A stretch of 43,232 bases of DNA, from the NCBI GenBank assembly GCA_025963635.1, contig JAOQAK010000084.1, forward strand, positions 1 to 43,232. Direction: 5' to 3'. Made by a program: the position numbers and the translations under genes. The stretch is from Ferruginibacter sp. Lineage in GTDB: Bacteria > Bacteroidota > Bacteroidia > Chitinophagales > Chitinophagaceae. Shown in pieces: positions 26,552 to 35,580 of this stretch; the stretch's first letter is position 1; the number at the start of each line of letters is the position of its first letter. The notes under the pieces are model-generated. The model was not told the origin of the DNA, searched no databases, and saw only the letters and a program-made list of their open reading frames with translations.

Positions 26552-28825
26552 ATGAATGGCATTAATATCTCATTTCCAAAAAAACATTTCCAACGGCAGG
26601 GTAAAGTCCCCCTCTCTTTTGGAGAGCGTTTAGTCCCGATTATTTCGAGGGGGTTAGGGGTGAGGTCAACCCTGGTACTACTACTGCTATGCATCTTTTT
26701 AACCATTTCCACCCAGGCTCAGCAAGCCACCTGGATCTGGTATCCCGGCGATTTTGAAATATCACTCAGCAATAAAATGCAAAACCGCCGCACCGATCGC
26801 AATACATTTTTTCCACCCTTCTGGAAAATGGATGCACATTATGTGTTGATGGATTTCCACAAAGAATTCGATCTGAAAACGCCGGAGGAAATCACCGTGT
26901 ATGCTGAAGGGACTTACAACTTGAAATTGGACGGCAATGCTTTTGAAAGCGGTATCAATAAAATAACAGTACCTGAAGGCAAACATAAAATCAATGTGAA
27001 GGTTTGGAACCAGGCCAATGTGCCGGCTATCTATGTCCAGGGCAAAACGATCGTTTCAGATGCAAGCTGGCTGGTAACTTTTGAAGACAAAGAATGGATA
27101 GACGAAACCGGTAAAACATCCGACATCTCCGCCACCAAATGGCTCAATGCAGGAAGCTGGAATTTTAATGATCCCCTGCAACCGCCTTCCACATTCAGCT
27201 TACCCGTTAAACCCTTGCCTGCTTTATCAACGGTTAAAACCAACAAACAATGGTTGGTAGATTTTGGCAAAGAAACCTTTGGCTTTGTAAAATTACACGG
27301 CATCAAAGGCAGCGGGAAAATATCGCTGTATTATGGCGAATCCAAAGAGGAAGCATTAGCCATCGACGATGCCATGACACTTGACCGGCTTTCCTTTTCC
27401 AAACCCGTGCAGGCAGATTCTGTAATGGTCTTGTCCAAAGCTTTCCGGTATGTCAACATCATTTGTGAAGGAAATATCAGCATCGATTCAGCATCCATGC
27501 TGTATGAATATGCCGCTGTAAAAGAAAGGGGCAGCTTCGTTTGTTCTGATACACTCATTAATAAGATCTACGATGTTGCTAAGTACACACTCGAATTAAA
27601 TACCCGTGAATTTTTTATCGATGGCATAAAAAGAGATCGCTGGGTATGGAGCGGTGATGCCAGTCAGAGTTACCTTATGAATTACTATTCATGGTTCGAT
27701 AACCCGACGGTAACCCGTACCATGCTGGCGCTACGGGGCAAAGACCCGGTAACAGGGCATATCAACACCATACTCGATTATACTTTTTACTGGTTCATTA
27801 GTGTGTATGATTATTACTTATATACCGGAGATAAAGAGTTCATCGAGCAGTTGTACCCTCGCATGCAAACCCTGATGGAGTACTGCTTAAGCCGCCGTAA
27901 TAAAAACGGGCTGGTAGAGGGTCTTTCCGGCGACTGGACATTCATCGATTGGGCTGCAGGACTCAGTAAAAAAGGAGAGATCAGTTTTGAGCAAATGTTG
28001 TTCGCACGCAGCCTGCAAACCATGTCATTGTGTGCGGCAATTGCGAAGGATAACAATAATGCCGTCACTTATAATAAGCTGGCAGAGGATTTAAAACAAA
28101 AGATATTTTCGATTTACTGGAATGCACAAAAACAGGCGTTGGTACATAGCAGGATAGATGGCCAGCCAACAGCCAATATAACCCGGTATGCAAATATGTT
28201 TGGAATCTTCTTCAACTATTTTACGGAAGAACAAAAACAGGCAGTAAAAAATCATGTGTTGTTGAATGATTCTATTCAAAAGATCACCACTCCTTACATG
28301 CATTTTTATGAACTCGAAGCATTGTGTGCAATGGGTGAACAATCTTATGTGTTAAAAGAAATGAAATCCTATTGGGGAGGAATGCTACAGCTTGGTGCAA
28401 CCTCTTTTTGGGAAGAATATGATCCAACTAAAACCGGTGCAGCGCATCTCGCCATGTATGGCCGGAAGTTTGGCAAAAGCCTTTGTCACGCATGGGGAGC
28501 AAGTCCTATTTATTTGCTGGGAAAATATTATTTAGGGGTGACGCCAACCAAACCCGGCTACGAAACCTATTCAATACAACCACAGTTGGGTGGACTTCAG
28601 TGGATGCAAGGCAAAGTACCTACGCCAAAAGGGGACATCGAAATATACTGTAGCACCAAACAAATAAAAGTTAAAGGTGCAATGGCAGGGGTAGGGACGC
28701 TCCGTTTAAAAAGTAAAATAAAACCAACAGGGAAAAATATTGTGATGAGAGAAATAAAGAAAGATGAGTATGAAATAACGATTCAGTCGGGTTTAGAATA
28801 TGTGATAGGCTACAATGCGATGTAG
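26552..28825 (+). CDS. Secreted GH78-like alpha-L-rhamnosidase
   Basis: Inverting alpha-L-rhamnosidase of the shorter GH78 type. The beta-domain (WIWYPGDFEISLSNKMQNRR, DFGKETFGFVKL) is followed by the (alpha/alpha)6 barrel with FFIDGIKRDRWVWSGDASQ (D357, D362, D369) and the base E621 in TSFWEEYDP. The usual acid Glu of DERLGWTGD is Asp here (KRDRW), a known variant of the family. The start is ambiguous: ATG at 26552 has an A-rich leader, but puts a dispersed repeat (26607-26668) in frame ahead of the signal core; GTG at 26660, inside the repeat, gives MRSTLVLLLLCIFLTISTQAQ-like signal peptide. An in-frame ATG at 26441 lies in another repeat. It follows GH141 and precedes GH127, as recalled for BT1001-BT1003. 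Confidence 0.85.
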   Translation: MNGINISFPKKHFQRQGKVPLSFGERLVPIISRGLGVRSTLVLLLLCIFLTISTQAQQATWIWYPGDFEISLSNKMQNRRTDRNTFFPPFWKMDAHYVLMDFHKEFDLKTPEEITVYAEGTYNLKLDGNAFESGINKITVPEGKHKINVKVWNQANVPAIYVQGKTIVSDASWLVTFEDKEWIDETGKTSDISATKWLNAGSWNFNDPLQPPSTFSLPVKPLPALSTVKTNKQWLVDFGKETFGFVKLHGIKGSGKISLYYGESKEEALAIDDAMTLDRLSFSKPVQADSVMVLSKAFRYVNIICEGNISIDSASMLYEYAAVKERGSFVCSDTLINKIYDVAKYTLELNTREFFIDGIKRDRWVWSGDASQSYLMNYYSWFDNPTVTRTMLALRGKDPVTGHINTILDYTFYWFISVYDYYLYTGDKEFIEQLYPRMQTLMEYCLSRRNKNGLVEGLSGDWTFIDWAAGLSKKGEISFEQMLFARSLQTMSLCAAIAKDNNNAVTYNKLAEDLKQKIFSIYWNAQKQALVHSRIDGQPTANITRYANMFGIFFNYFTEEQKQAVKNHVLLNDSIQKITTPYMHFYELEALCAMGEQSYVLKEMKSYWGGMLQLGATSFWEEYDPTKTGAAHLAMYGRKFGKSLCHAWGASPIYLLGKYYLGVTPTKPGYETYSIQPQLGGLQWMQGKVPTPKGDIEIYCSTKQIKVKGAMAGVGTLRLKSKIKPTGKNIVMREIKKDEYEITIQSGLEYVIGYNAM
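26607..26668 (+). repeat. Dispersed CCCCTCTC-TTTTGGAGAG repeat inside the GH78 reading frame
   Basis: The block runs from CCCCCTCTCTTTTGGAGAG through TCCCGATTATTTCGAGG to GGTTAGGGGTGAGGTC. It has the same parts in the same order as the copy at 40444-40502. Here it is translated in frame (GKVPLSFGERLVPIISRGLGVR) between the ATG at 26552 and the signal-peptide core. Confidence 0.85.
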
Positions 28826-28949
28826 AATCTGCAGCAGCTCATAAAAAGAAGCGTAAAAGATATCCTGGCGATTATATTTTGTCTGACTGAAGTGGAAAAT
28901 AACCATCGATTGTCAGAAAATAAAAGAGCCAGGCATTAGCAAGGTCAGG

Positions 28950-28986
28950 CTCCCCTCTCCTTTGGAGAGGGGCTGGGGGTGAGGTC
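28950..28986 (+). repeat. Dispersed CCCCTCTCC-TTT-GGAGAGGGG repeat
   Basis: CCCCTCTCC (28952-28960) and GGAGAGGGG (28964-28972) form a perfect 9-bp stem with a 3-base loop, followed by CTGGGGGTGAGGTC. It is the cleanest copy of this family in the window and lies in the 190-bp gap between the GH78 and GH127 genes. It could also act as a transcript-end hairpin, though no T-run follows. Confidence 0.85.
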
Positions 28987-29015
28987 TTTACAGTGCCCAC
29001 TAAGAAATAAAAGCA

Positions 29016-31028
29016 ATGAAAAAAATTATCATAACCATCACAACAGTCCTGCTCATCAAAGTAACTTTTGCACAAAATGCATTGGTAAATACTGCCGGCA
29101 GTAAATATGCGCAGTTGTCCGGCGTAGGAATAAGCGATGTGCAATGGACAAAAGGATTTTGGGCCGAACGCTTTGTCGTTTGCAGGGATTCAATGGTGCC
29201 CCATCTGTGGGCAACCTATACCAGCAAGGACATTTGCTATGCCTTTCAAAATTTCCGGGTTGCGGCTGGACTGGATACCGGGAAATTTCGTGGCCCCTCT
29301 TTTCATGACGGCGATTTTTATAAAACCCTCGAAGCGGTTGCGGGCTTGTACGCAACAACAAAAGGTAAGAAGCTCGATGAGATAATGGACAATGCCATCA
29401 CGGTGATAGCAAAAGCTCAAAAAGATGATGGGTACATTTATACCAAATCCATCATTGAACAAAAGAAGTTGGGCAGCACAAAAATGTTTGATGATAAGCT
29501 CAGTTTTGAAGCCTACAATTTCGGCCACTTGATGACAGCAGCTTGTGTGCATTACCGTGCTACCGGTAAAACAAGTCTCCTGAGCATTGCCAAAAAAGCA
29601 ACTGATTTTTTAATCACCTTTTATAACAATGCCAGCCCAGAGCAGGCACGCAATGCAATCTGTCCCTCGCACTATATGGGTATTACAGAAATTTACCGCA
29701 CTACAGGCGACAAAAAATATCTTGACCTGGTGAAAAAACTTATTGATATAAGGGGAGCAAGCGAAGGTTCAGATGACAATTCGGACAGGCTTCCTTTTCG
29801 CCAGATGAAAGAAGTAAATGGGCATGCGGTAAGGGCAAACTATTTGTTCGCCGGCGCTGCTGATGTATATGCCGAAACCGGCGATGCTTCGCTTTTGTCC
29901 ACACTCGACTTGATGTGGGACAATGTAGTAAACCAGAAAATGTATGTAACCGGAGGCTGCGGCGCTTTGTACGATGGACTTTCAATGGAAGGCATTTCCT
30001 ACAAACCGGATTCCATTCAAAAGATACAACAGGCATACGGAAAAGACTACCAGTTACCCAACAAAACCGCACACAACGAAACATGTGCTAACATCGGCAA
30101 TGTATTGTGGAACTGGCGCATGCTGCAGTTAAGTGCGGATGCCAAATACGCCGATGTGATAGAGTTGTGTTTGTACAATAGTGTCTTAAGTGGTATCAGT
30201 TTGGATGGTAATAAATTCTTTTACACCAATCCATTGGCCGCATCAAAAGACTACCCATATGATCTGCGCTGGAGCGGTGGACGTTCGAATTACATTAGCA
30301 AAAGCAATTGCTGTCCACCCAATGTAATCCGCACCATTGCTGAAACAAACAATTACCTGTATAGCGTTGGTGAAAATGGACTATACATAAATCTTTACGG
30401 AGGAAACAAATTGTCGACTCAATTAGAAGATGGATCAAGGCTTCGGTTGGAGCAACAAACCAAATATCCATGGGAGGGAAATATATCCATCACGCTCAAT
30501 GGAGTCACTTCAAAACCACTTGCAATTAATTTACGCATACCAGCCTGGTGCAAAAATTATTCTCTTAATGTGAATGGAAAAACACAACCTGCTTCAGCGT
30601 TGGTGAAGGGTTACCTGCGGCTAAAACGTGCATGGAAAGCAGGTGATAAAATAGAATTGGTATTGGACATGCCGGCAACATTACTCGAATCAAATCCCCT
30701 GGTGGAAGAAACCCGCAACCAGGTAGCGGTAAAGCGTGGCCCGGTAGTATACTGCCTTGAATCGCCCGACCTGCAAGGCGCAAATGTTTTTGATGTAGTA
30801 ATTCCATCTACGATAAAATTTCAACCGGTACCAATGAGAATAGATATTGGCAACGTAATCGCGTTAACGGGCGAAGCAAGATTGATGCAAAACAACCATT
30901 GGGAAGATGCTTTGTACAAAGAACTAAATACAACCACCAAACCGGTCAAAATCAAAATGGTCCCATATTATGCATGGGCAAACCGAGGCCAATCGGATAT
31001 GACCGTATGGATGCCTTTAATGAGATAA
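29016..31028 (+). CDS. Secreted GH127 enzyme (beta-L-arabinofuranosidase/aceric acid hydrolase type)
   Basis: Retaining, zinc-dependent hydrolase with a cysteine nucleophile. Signal peptide 1-19 (TFA-Q). The barrel opens VQWTKGFWAERFVVCRDSMVPHLW, the GH127 hallmark, with FHDGDFYKTLEAVAGL. The metal/catalytic set of HypBA1 (E338, C340, C417, C418) aligns with E355 and C357 in HNETCANIG and C432 and C433 in SNCCPPNVIR. At 670 aa the length is normal. In RG-II work the recalled GH127 BT1003 removes aceric acid, while other GH127 enzymes act on beta-L-arabinofuranose; the neighbouring GH141 and GH78 genes favour the former, as inference. It is 34 bp upstream of the GH2 gene and starts a long operon running into CoA-transferase genes. 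Confidence 0.9.
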   Translation: MKKIIITITTVLLIKVTFAQNALVNTAGSKYAQLSGVGISDVQWTKGFWAERFVVCRDSMVPHLWATYTSKDICYAFQNFRVAAGLDTGKFRGPSFHDGDFYKTLEAVAGLYATTKGKKLDEIMDNAITVIAKAQKDDGYIYTKSIIEQKKLGSTKMFDDKLSFEAYNFGHLMTAACVHYRATGKTSLLSIAKKATDFLITFYNNASPEQARNAICPSHYMGITEIYRTTGDKKYLDLVKKLIDIRGASEGSDDNSDRLPFRQMKEVNGHAVRANYLFAGAADVYAETGDASLLSTLDLMWDNVVNQKMYVTGGCGALYDGLSMEGISYKPDSIQKIQQAYGKDYQLPNKTAHNETCANIGNVLWNWRMLQLSADAKYADVIELCLYNSVLSGISLDGNKFFYTNPLAASKDYPYDLRWSGGRSNYISKSNCCPPNVIRTIAETNNYLYSVGENGLYINLYGGNKLSTQLEDGSRLRLEQQTKYPWEGNISITLNGVTSKPLAINLRIPAWCKNYSLNVNGKTQPASALVKGYLRLKRAWKAGDKIELVLDMPATLLESNPLVEETRNQVAVKRGPVVYCLESPDLQGANVFDVVIPSTIKFQPVPMRIDIGNVIALTGEARLMQNNHWEDALYKELNTTTKPVKIKMVPYYAWANRGQSDMTVWMPLMR

Positions 31029-31062
31029 GGTATTAAAAAAAGGCAATAATCACGGTGAAAAC

Positions 31063-34000
31063 ATGAACACAACAAATTATAATAAAGACTTCTTAAGCCC
31101 CTCCTTCGGAGGGGTTGGGGAGGCTCCTTACATATTATTTACAATAGTTTTTTCACTATTCTTCATTCCTTCACTTGCTCAACTGGTAGATAAAACACCT
31201 GCTGCAATACCGAATGCGCCGGGGATATACAATACTGAACCCTATGAAGATCCATTGGTAAGTGGAATCAATCGCGAAACCTCCAGGGCAACCGCCTATT
31301 CATTCACTTCAATAAAGGATGCATTGGAAGATAGCAGGGAAAAGAGCGGAAGATATCAATCATTGAATGGCAATTGGGATTTTTCATTTGCCTTGAAGCC
31401 GGGTGATGAGCCAATAGATTTTTACAAAAGCAAGGTCAAAGGCTGGAAGAAGATACCCGTGCCATCCAGTTGGGAAATGCAGGGTTATGATAAACCCATC
31501 TATAAAAGTGCGGTATATCCTTTCCGCCCGGCGAACCCGCCACATGTGCCAAAAGATTATAATGGAGTAGGATGTTATCAACGGTCTCTTTCTATTCCGG
31601 CAGCATGGAAAAACATGAACATCACGTTACATTTTGGCGGAGTTAGTTCAGCTTATAAATTATGGGTAAATGGAAAATTTGCCGGTTACGCCGAAGACAG
31701 CTTTTTGCCAAGTGAATTTAATATTACTCCTTATTTACAGGACGGAGAAAACATACTCTCTGTGTGGGTGATACGCTGGAGCGATGGTAGCTTTTTGGAA
31801 GACCAGGATCAGTGGCGACTTAGCGGCATTCACCGCGAAGTATATTTAATGGCGGAGCCAACATTAAGGATCGCTGATTTCTTTTGCCAAACAAAGTTGG
31901 ATAAGGAATATAAAGATGCCGTACTCAGCATTCGTCCGCGGATAGAAAACTTAACCGGTAAGGAAGTGCCTGGTTATAAACTCAAAGCACAATTGTATGA
32001 TGCCGATAATAAGCCAATGCTGGAAAAGCCTTTGGAAAAATCCACCGATGCCATCATCAATGAAATTCATCCCCGGCTCGACCAGGTGAAATTTGGTTTG
32101 CTCGAAACTACCATTTCCAATCCCAAAAAATGGAGTACGGAGAAGCCCCATTTATACAAGCTGGTATTAAGCTTGGAAGATAGCACGGGCAATGTGCTGG
32201 AAGTGAAAACCAGTAAGATTGGATTTCGGTCCATCGAATTCAGGAAGGGTGATAGTAAATTACTCATCAACGGCAAGCTCACTTATTTGTATGGCGTAAA
32301 CCGCCCCGATCATCATCCCACAAAAGGAAAAGCTTTATCAAGGGAAGATATTTTGCAGGATGTAACAACGATCAAGCAGTTCAATTTTAATTGCATACGC
32401 TTAAGTCATTACCCAAGCGATCCTTACCTGCTCGATCTCTGCGACCAGTTTGGTATCATGGTCATTGATGAAGCCAATCTTGAAACACACGGACTCGGTG
32501 GTAAACTAAGTCATGATGCCATGTGGACCGGAGCATACCTCGAGCGCATCAGCAGGATGGCATTGAGGGACAAGAATCATCCATCCATCATCTTCTGGAG
32601 CCTCGGTAACGAAGCCGGCAGCGGCCCCAACCATGCGGCAATGTCGGCATGGATACACGATTTTGATATTACCCGTCCTGTTCATTTTGAACCCGCCATG
32701 GGCAGTCCCAAGGCCGAAGGGTATATTGATCCTTCCGATCCACGCTATTTAAAAGCAAACGATCATAGTCACCGGCTTCAAAACCCGCTCGACCAGTATT
32801 ATGTGGATATGGTAAGCCGCATGTATCCCGCCATGTACACTGCGCCGTTATTGGCGAATCAGCATAACGGTGACGAACGGCCGATCTTCTTTTGCGAGTA
32901 TGCACATGCCATGGGCAACAGTGTAGGAAACATTAAAGATTTCTGGGACCAGTGGCGAACTACCAAAAGAATTATTGGTGGTTGCATTTGGGAATTTAAA
33001 GACCAGGGATTGCTGAAGAAAGATTCCGTAGGAGTTGAATATTACGCCTATGGCGGCGATTTTGGAGAGAAGTATTTTGACAATTTCACCATCAAAGGTT
33101 TGGTGGCAGCAGATGGCCGGCCGAAAGCAGCGATGTACGAATGCAAGCGGGTATTTCAACCATTCGAATGTGAATTGGAAAGCGCTGAAAAAGGTTTGAT
33201 AAAAATTATCAATCGTAGTTCAGTCAGCAATACAGATGCTTTTAGGGCATTCATCATCATTAAGGAAGATGGCAGGATCATCCTGCAAAAAGAATTGCCA
33301 ACCATTCATCTTGCCGCGGGCAAAGATTCCACTATTGATATTTCTTCCATGCTGCCGAAGATGAGCGCCGATGCGGAATATCATGCAGAAATTCATTTTG
33401 TTTTACCGAAGGATGAAAGCTGGGCTCCAAAAGGATTTGAGATAGCTTCCAACCAGTTTCAAATTAAAAAAGCAACTAATACACCTGGTGAAAAGAGTAC
33501 AGCTTCAAGAATTGCTGTTACCGAAAGTCTAAATGGAGTAAATGTAAAAGGGAAAGATTTCTCTATTCGTATCAACAGCATTAACGAAGGCGGATTGGCA
33601 TCTTATATCTACAAAGGGAAGGAACAAATATTTGCTCCATTGCTACCTCATTTTACCCGGCCATTAACCGATAATGATAAAAGAGGCTGGAAGCCCAACC
33701 GGAAGATGAAACAATGGTACGAAGTGGAGCTAAAACTAACCGGCACAACCGTAAGCCATCTGCCAAATGGCAATATCGCCATAACAAACAATTTCAGTTT
33801 GATCCATGACAGTGCTTCAGTAAAATTGGTTTACACCATCAATGATAAAGGCGTAATAAAAGTGGATTATACGTTCAATGTAAAACCCGGCTTACCCAAC
33901 CTGCCCAAGATTGGCATGCAAGGCGGCATACAAGGCAACAATGATAACATAACCTATTTTGGCCTGGGCCCCTTGGAAAATTATATCGATAGGCGATATG

Positions 34001-34419
34001 GTTTTGATGCAGGTATATACGATCAAAACATCACCAGCTTTATGGAGCCTTATGTTGTTCCGCAGGAGAATGGCAACCGCACAGATATAAGATGGATGTA
34101 CTTGCACAATCCAAAAACTACGGAAGGGCTTTTAGTCGTTGCTGATAGTTTGCTGAGCATGAGTGCCTGGCCTTATACGGAAGAAAATATTAGTGCCGCC
34201 AAACATACCAACCAATTAAAAAAGGCAGGGTACATCACGCTGAATATCGACCTCGTTCAAATGGGTATTGGGGGTAATGATAGTTGGAGCGATGTAGCCG
34301 CACCGTTGGATAAATACCAGCTACCGGCAAAAGCATGTAGTTATAGTTTTTACCTAGTTCCGGCAAGCATCCGGCCAGCAGATATTAATACAATGGCAAA
34401 GAAAATAATATTCAGGTGA
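31063..34419 (+). CDS. Secreted GH2 beta-galactosidase, LacZ-like
   Basis: Large five-domain GH2 of 1118 aa: sugar-binding jelly roll (WEMQGYDKPIYKSAVYPF, FAGYAEDSFLPSEFNITPYL), sandwich, TIM barrel (YGVNRPDHHPTKGKALS, FNCIRLSHYPSDPYLLDLC), and a C-terminal Bgal_small_N domain (LPHFTRPLTDNDKRGWKPN). Acid/base is E517 (WSLGNEAGSG) and nucleophile E612 (FFCEYAHAMGN). The signal peptide core (ILFTIVFSLFFIPSLA-Q) is preceded by a translated dispersed repeat (LSPSFGGVGEAP); there is no ATG, GTG or TTG between repeat and core, so the repeat must be part of the protein. Likely releases beta-Gal or a related residue from pectin. Its stop codon overlaps the next start (TGATG), tying this secreted enzyme to a cytoplasmic gene. 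Confidence 0.9.
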   Translation: MNTTNYNKDFLSPSFGGVGEAPYILFTIVFSLFFIPSLAQLVDKTPAAIPNAPGIYNTEPYEDPLVSGINRETSRATAYSFTSIKDALEDSREKSGRYQSLNGNWDFSFALKPGDEPIDFYKSKVKGWKKIPVPSSWEMQGYDKPIYKSAVYPFRPANPPHVPKDYNGVGCYQRSLSIPAAWKNMNITLHFGGVSSAYKLWVNGKFAGYAEDSFLPSEFNITPYLQDGENILSVWVIRWSDGSFLEDQDQWRLSGIHREVYLMAEPTLRIADFFCQTKLDKEYKDAVLSIRPRIENLTGKEVPGYKLKAQLYDADNKPMLEKPLEKSTDAIINEIHPRLDQVKFGLLETTISNPKKWSTEKPHLYKLVLSLEDSTGNVLEVKTSKIGFRSIEFRKGDSKLLINGKLTYLYGVNRPDHHPTKGKALSREDILQDVTTIKQFNFNCIRLSHYPSDPYLLDLCDQFGIMVIDEANLETHGLGGKLSHDAMWTGAYLERISRMALRDKNHPSIIFWSLGNEAGSGPNHAAMSAWIHDFDITRPVHFEPAMGSPKAEGYIDPSDPRYLKANDHSHRLQNPLDQYYVDMVSRMYPAMYTAPLLANQHNGDERPIFFCEYAHAMGNSVGNIKDFWDQWRTTKRIIGGCIWEFKDQGLLKKDSVGVEYYAYGGDFGEKYFDNFTIKGLVAADGRPKAAMYECKRVFQPFECELESAEKGLIKIINRSSVSNTDAFRAFIIIKEDGRIILQKELPTIHLAAGKDSTIDISSMLPKMSADAEYHAEIHFVLPKDESWAPKGFEIASNQFQIKKATNTPGEKSTASRIAVTESLNGVNVKGKDFSIRINSINEGGLASYIYKGKEQIFAPLLPHFTRPLTDNDKRGWKPNRKMKQWYEVELKLTGTTVSHLPNGNIAITNNFSLIHDSASVKLVYTINDKGVIKVDYTFNVKPGLPNLPKIGMQGGIQGNNDNITYFGLGPLENYIDRRYGFDAGIYDQNITSFMEPYVVPQENGNRTDIRWMYLHNPKTTEGLLVVADSLLSMSAWPYTEENISAAKHTNQLKKAGYITLNIDLVQMGIGGNDSWSDVAAPLDKYQLPAKACSYSFYLVPASIRPADINTMAKKIIFR
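31094..31127 (+). repeat. Dispersed CCCCTCC-TTC-GGAGGGG repeat inside the GH2 signal-peptide region
   Basis: CCCCTCC (31098-31104) and GGAGGGG (31108-31114) form a 7-bp stem with loop TTC, followed by TTGGGGAGGCTCC. The block is read in frame as part of the GH2 n-region. Confidence 0.85.
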
Positions 34420-35576
34420 TGACAATGGATAAAATTATTTTGAAAGGAATTACATGGGGGCATAGCCGCGGTATTACTCCGTTGCTAGCCTGTGCACAAA
34501 GGTTTTCAGAATTGAATCCAGGTGTGGAAATACAATGGACAAAAAGGACCCTGCAGGAATTCGCGGATTTTCCTATTGAAGAACTAACCAAACAATATGA
34601 CCTGTTGGTAATTGATCACCCATGGGTAGGATGTGCCGCAGCAACAGAATGTGTATTGCCCTTAGAACGATGGCTGCCCGCAACATACCTGCAAGATCAA
34701 TTAGAAAATACGGTAGGTTATTCTCATTTAAGTTACCAATATAATCAACACCAATGGGCATTGGCAATAGATGCAGCAACACCTGCAGCCAGTTACCGCC
34801 CCGATCTTTTTGAAAAAAATAAAGCATCCCTGCCATCCACTTGGGAAGACCTTATTGACCTGGCAAAAAACGGAAAATGTGCTGTACCGGCGATTCCAAT
34901 TGACTTGCTAATGAATTTTTACATGTTTTGTATTGCTAATGGTAGCGCTCCTTTTTTAAATGAAACAGAAGTGGTGGATAAAGAAACAGGGCTCGCTGCT
35001 TTACAAATGATGATCGATTTGTATTCGCTGATGGATAAAAAAATGTTTGCTTTAAATCCTATCGGCATTGCAGAATTAATGAGCACCTCGGATGAATATT
35101 GGTATTGCCCGTTTGCCTATTGCTATTCCAATTATTCGAGAGTTGGTTATGCGGAAAACCTGTTGCTATATACAAATGTTGTTGAGTTTAACGGCGCACC
35201 TTTACAAACTACCATCGGCGGTACAGGGTTGTCCGTATCTGCATTTAGTGAAAACAAAGAGATCGCCGTAAACTTTGCTACCTATACCAGTTCTTCAAAA
35301 TGTCAATCTACTTTTTATATGGAGCATGGAGGACAACCAGGACATAAGGTTGCCTGGACCAGCAGGGAAGCAAATCAACTTTGTAATAATTTTTTTAAAA
35401 ATATACTCCCAGTCATGGAAAACGGATTCGTTCGCCCACGATACAATGGGTATTTACATTTCCAGGATCATGCGGGTGAGCCACTTCAGCATTTTCTATT
35501 GCATGGAGGCAGTCCGCTGGATGTTTTGAACGACATGAATCACTTGTACAAAAAAAGCTTATCAATATCTAAATAA
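34419..35576 (+). CDS. Solute-binding-protein homologue without signal peptide
   Basis: Resembles family 1 extracellular solute-binding proteins of ABC importers: ILKGITWGHSRGITPLLACAQRFSELNPGVEIQW at the N terminus, PSTWEDLIDLAK near residue 140 and GGTGLSVSAFSENKEIAVNFATY near 270 are typical. Yet the protein starts directly with MTMDKIILKG; there is no hydrophobic leader or lipobox in frame, and no permease or ATPase gene is nearby. It is therefore expected in the cytoplasm. Possible starts are GTG 34416, ATG 34419 and ATG 34425, none of which adds a leader. It overlaps the GH2 stop and is 4 bp from a CoA-transferase gene, so it belongs to the metabolic operon. A role as a cytoplasmic ligand binder, carrier or sensor is speculative. 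Confidence 0.75.
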   Translation: MTMDKIILKGITWGHSRGITPLLACAQRFSELNPGVEIQWTKRTLQEFADFPIEELTKQYDLLVIDHPWVGCAAATECVLPLERWLPATYLQDQLENTVGYSHLSYQYNQHQWALAIDAATPAASYRPDLFEKNKASLPSTWEDLIDLAKNGKCAVPAIPIDLLMNFYMFCIANGSAPFLNETEVVDKETGLAALQMMIDLYSLMDKKMFALNPIGIAELMSTSDEYWYCPFAYCYSNYSRVGYAENLLLYTNVVEFNGAPLQTTIGGTGLSVSAFSENKEIAVNFATYTSSSKCQSTFYMEHGGQPGHKVAWTSREANQLCNNFFKNILPVMENGFVRPRYNGYLHFQDHAGEPLQHFLLHGGSPLDVLNDMNHLYKKSLSISK

Positions 35577-35580
35577 TTGT

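Noticed and set aside
28950..28986. Intrinsic terminator after the GH78 gene
   Set aside because: The stem is perfect, but no T-run follows and the same block occurs elsewhere, even in coding frames, so it was called as a dispersed repeat.
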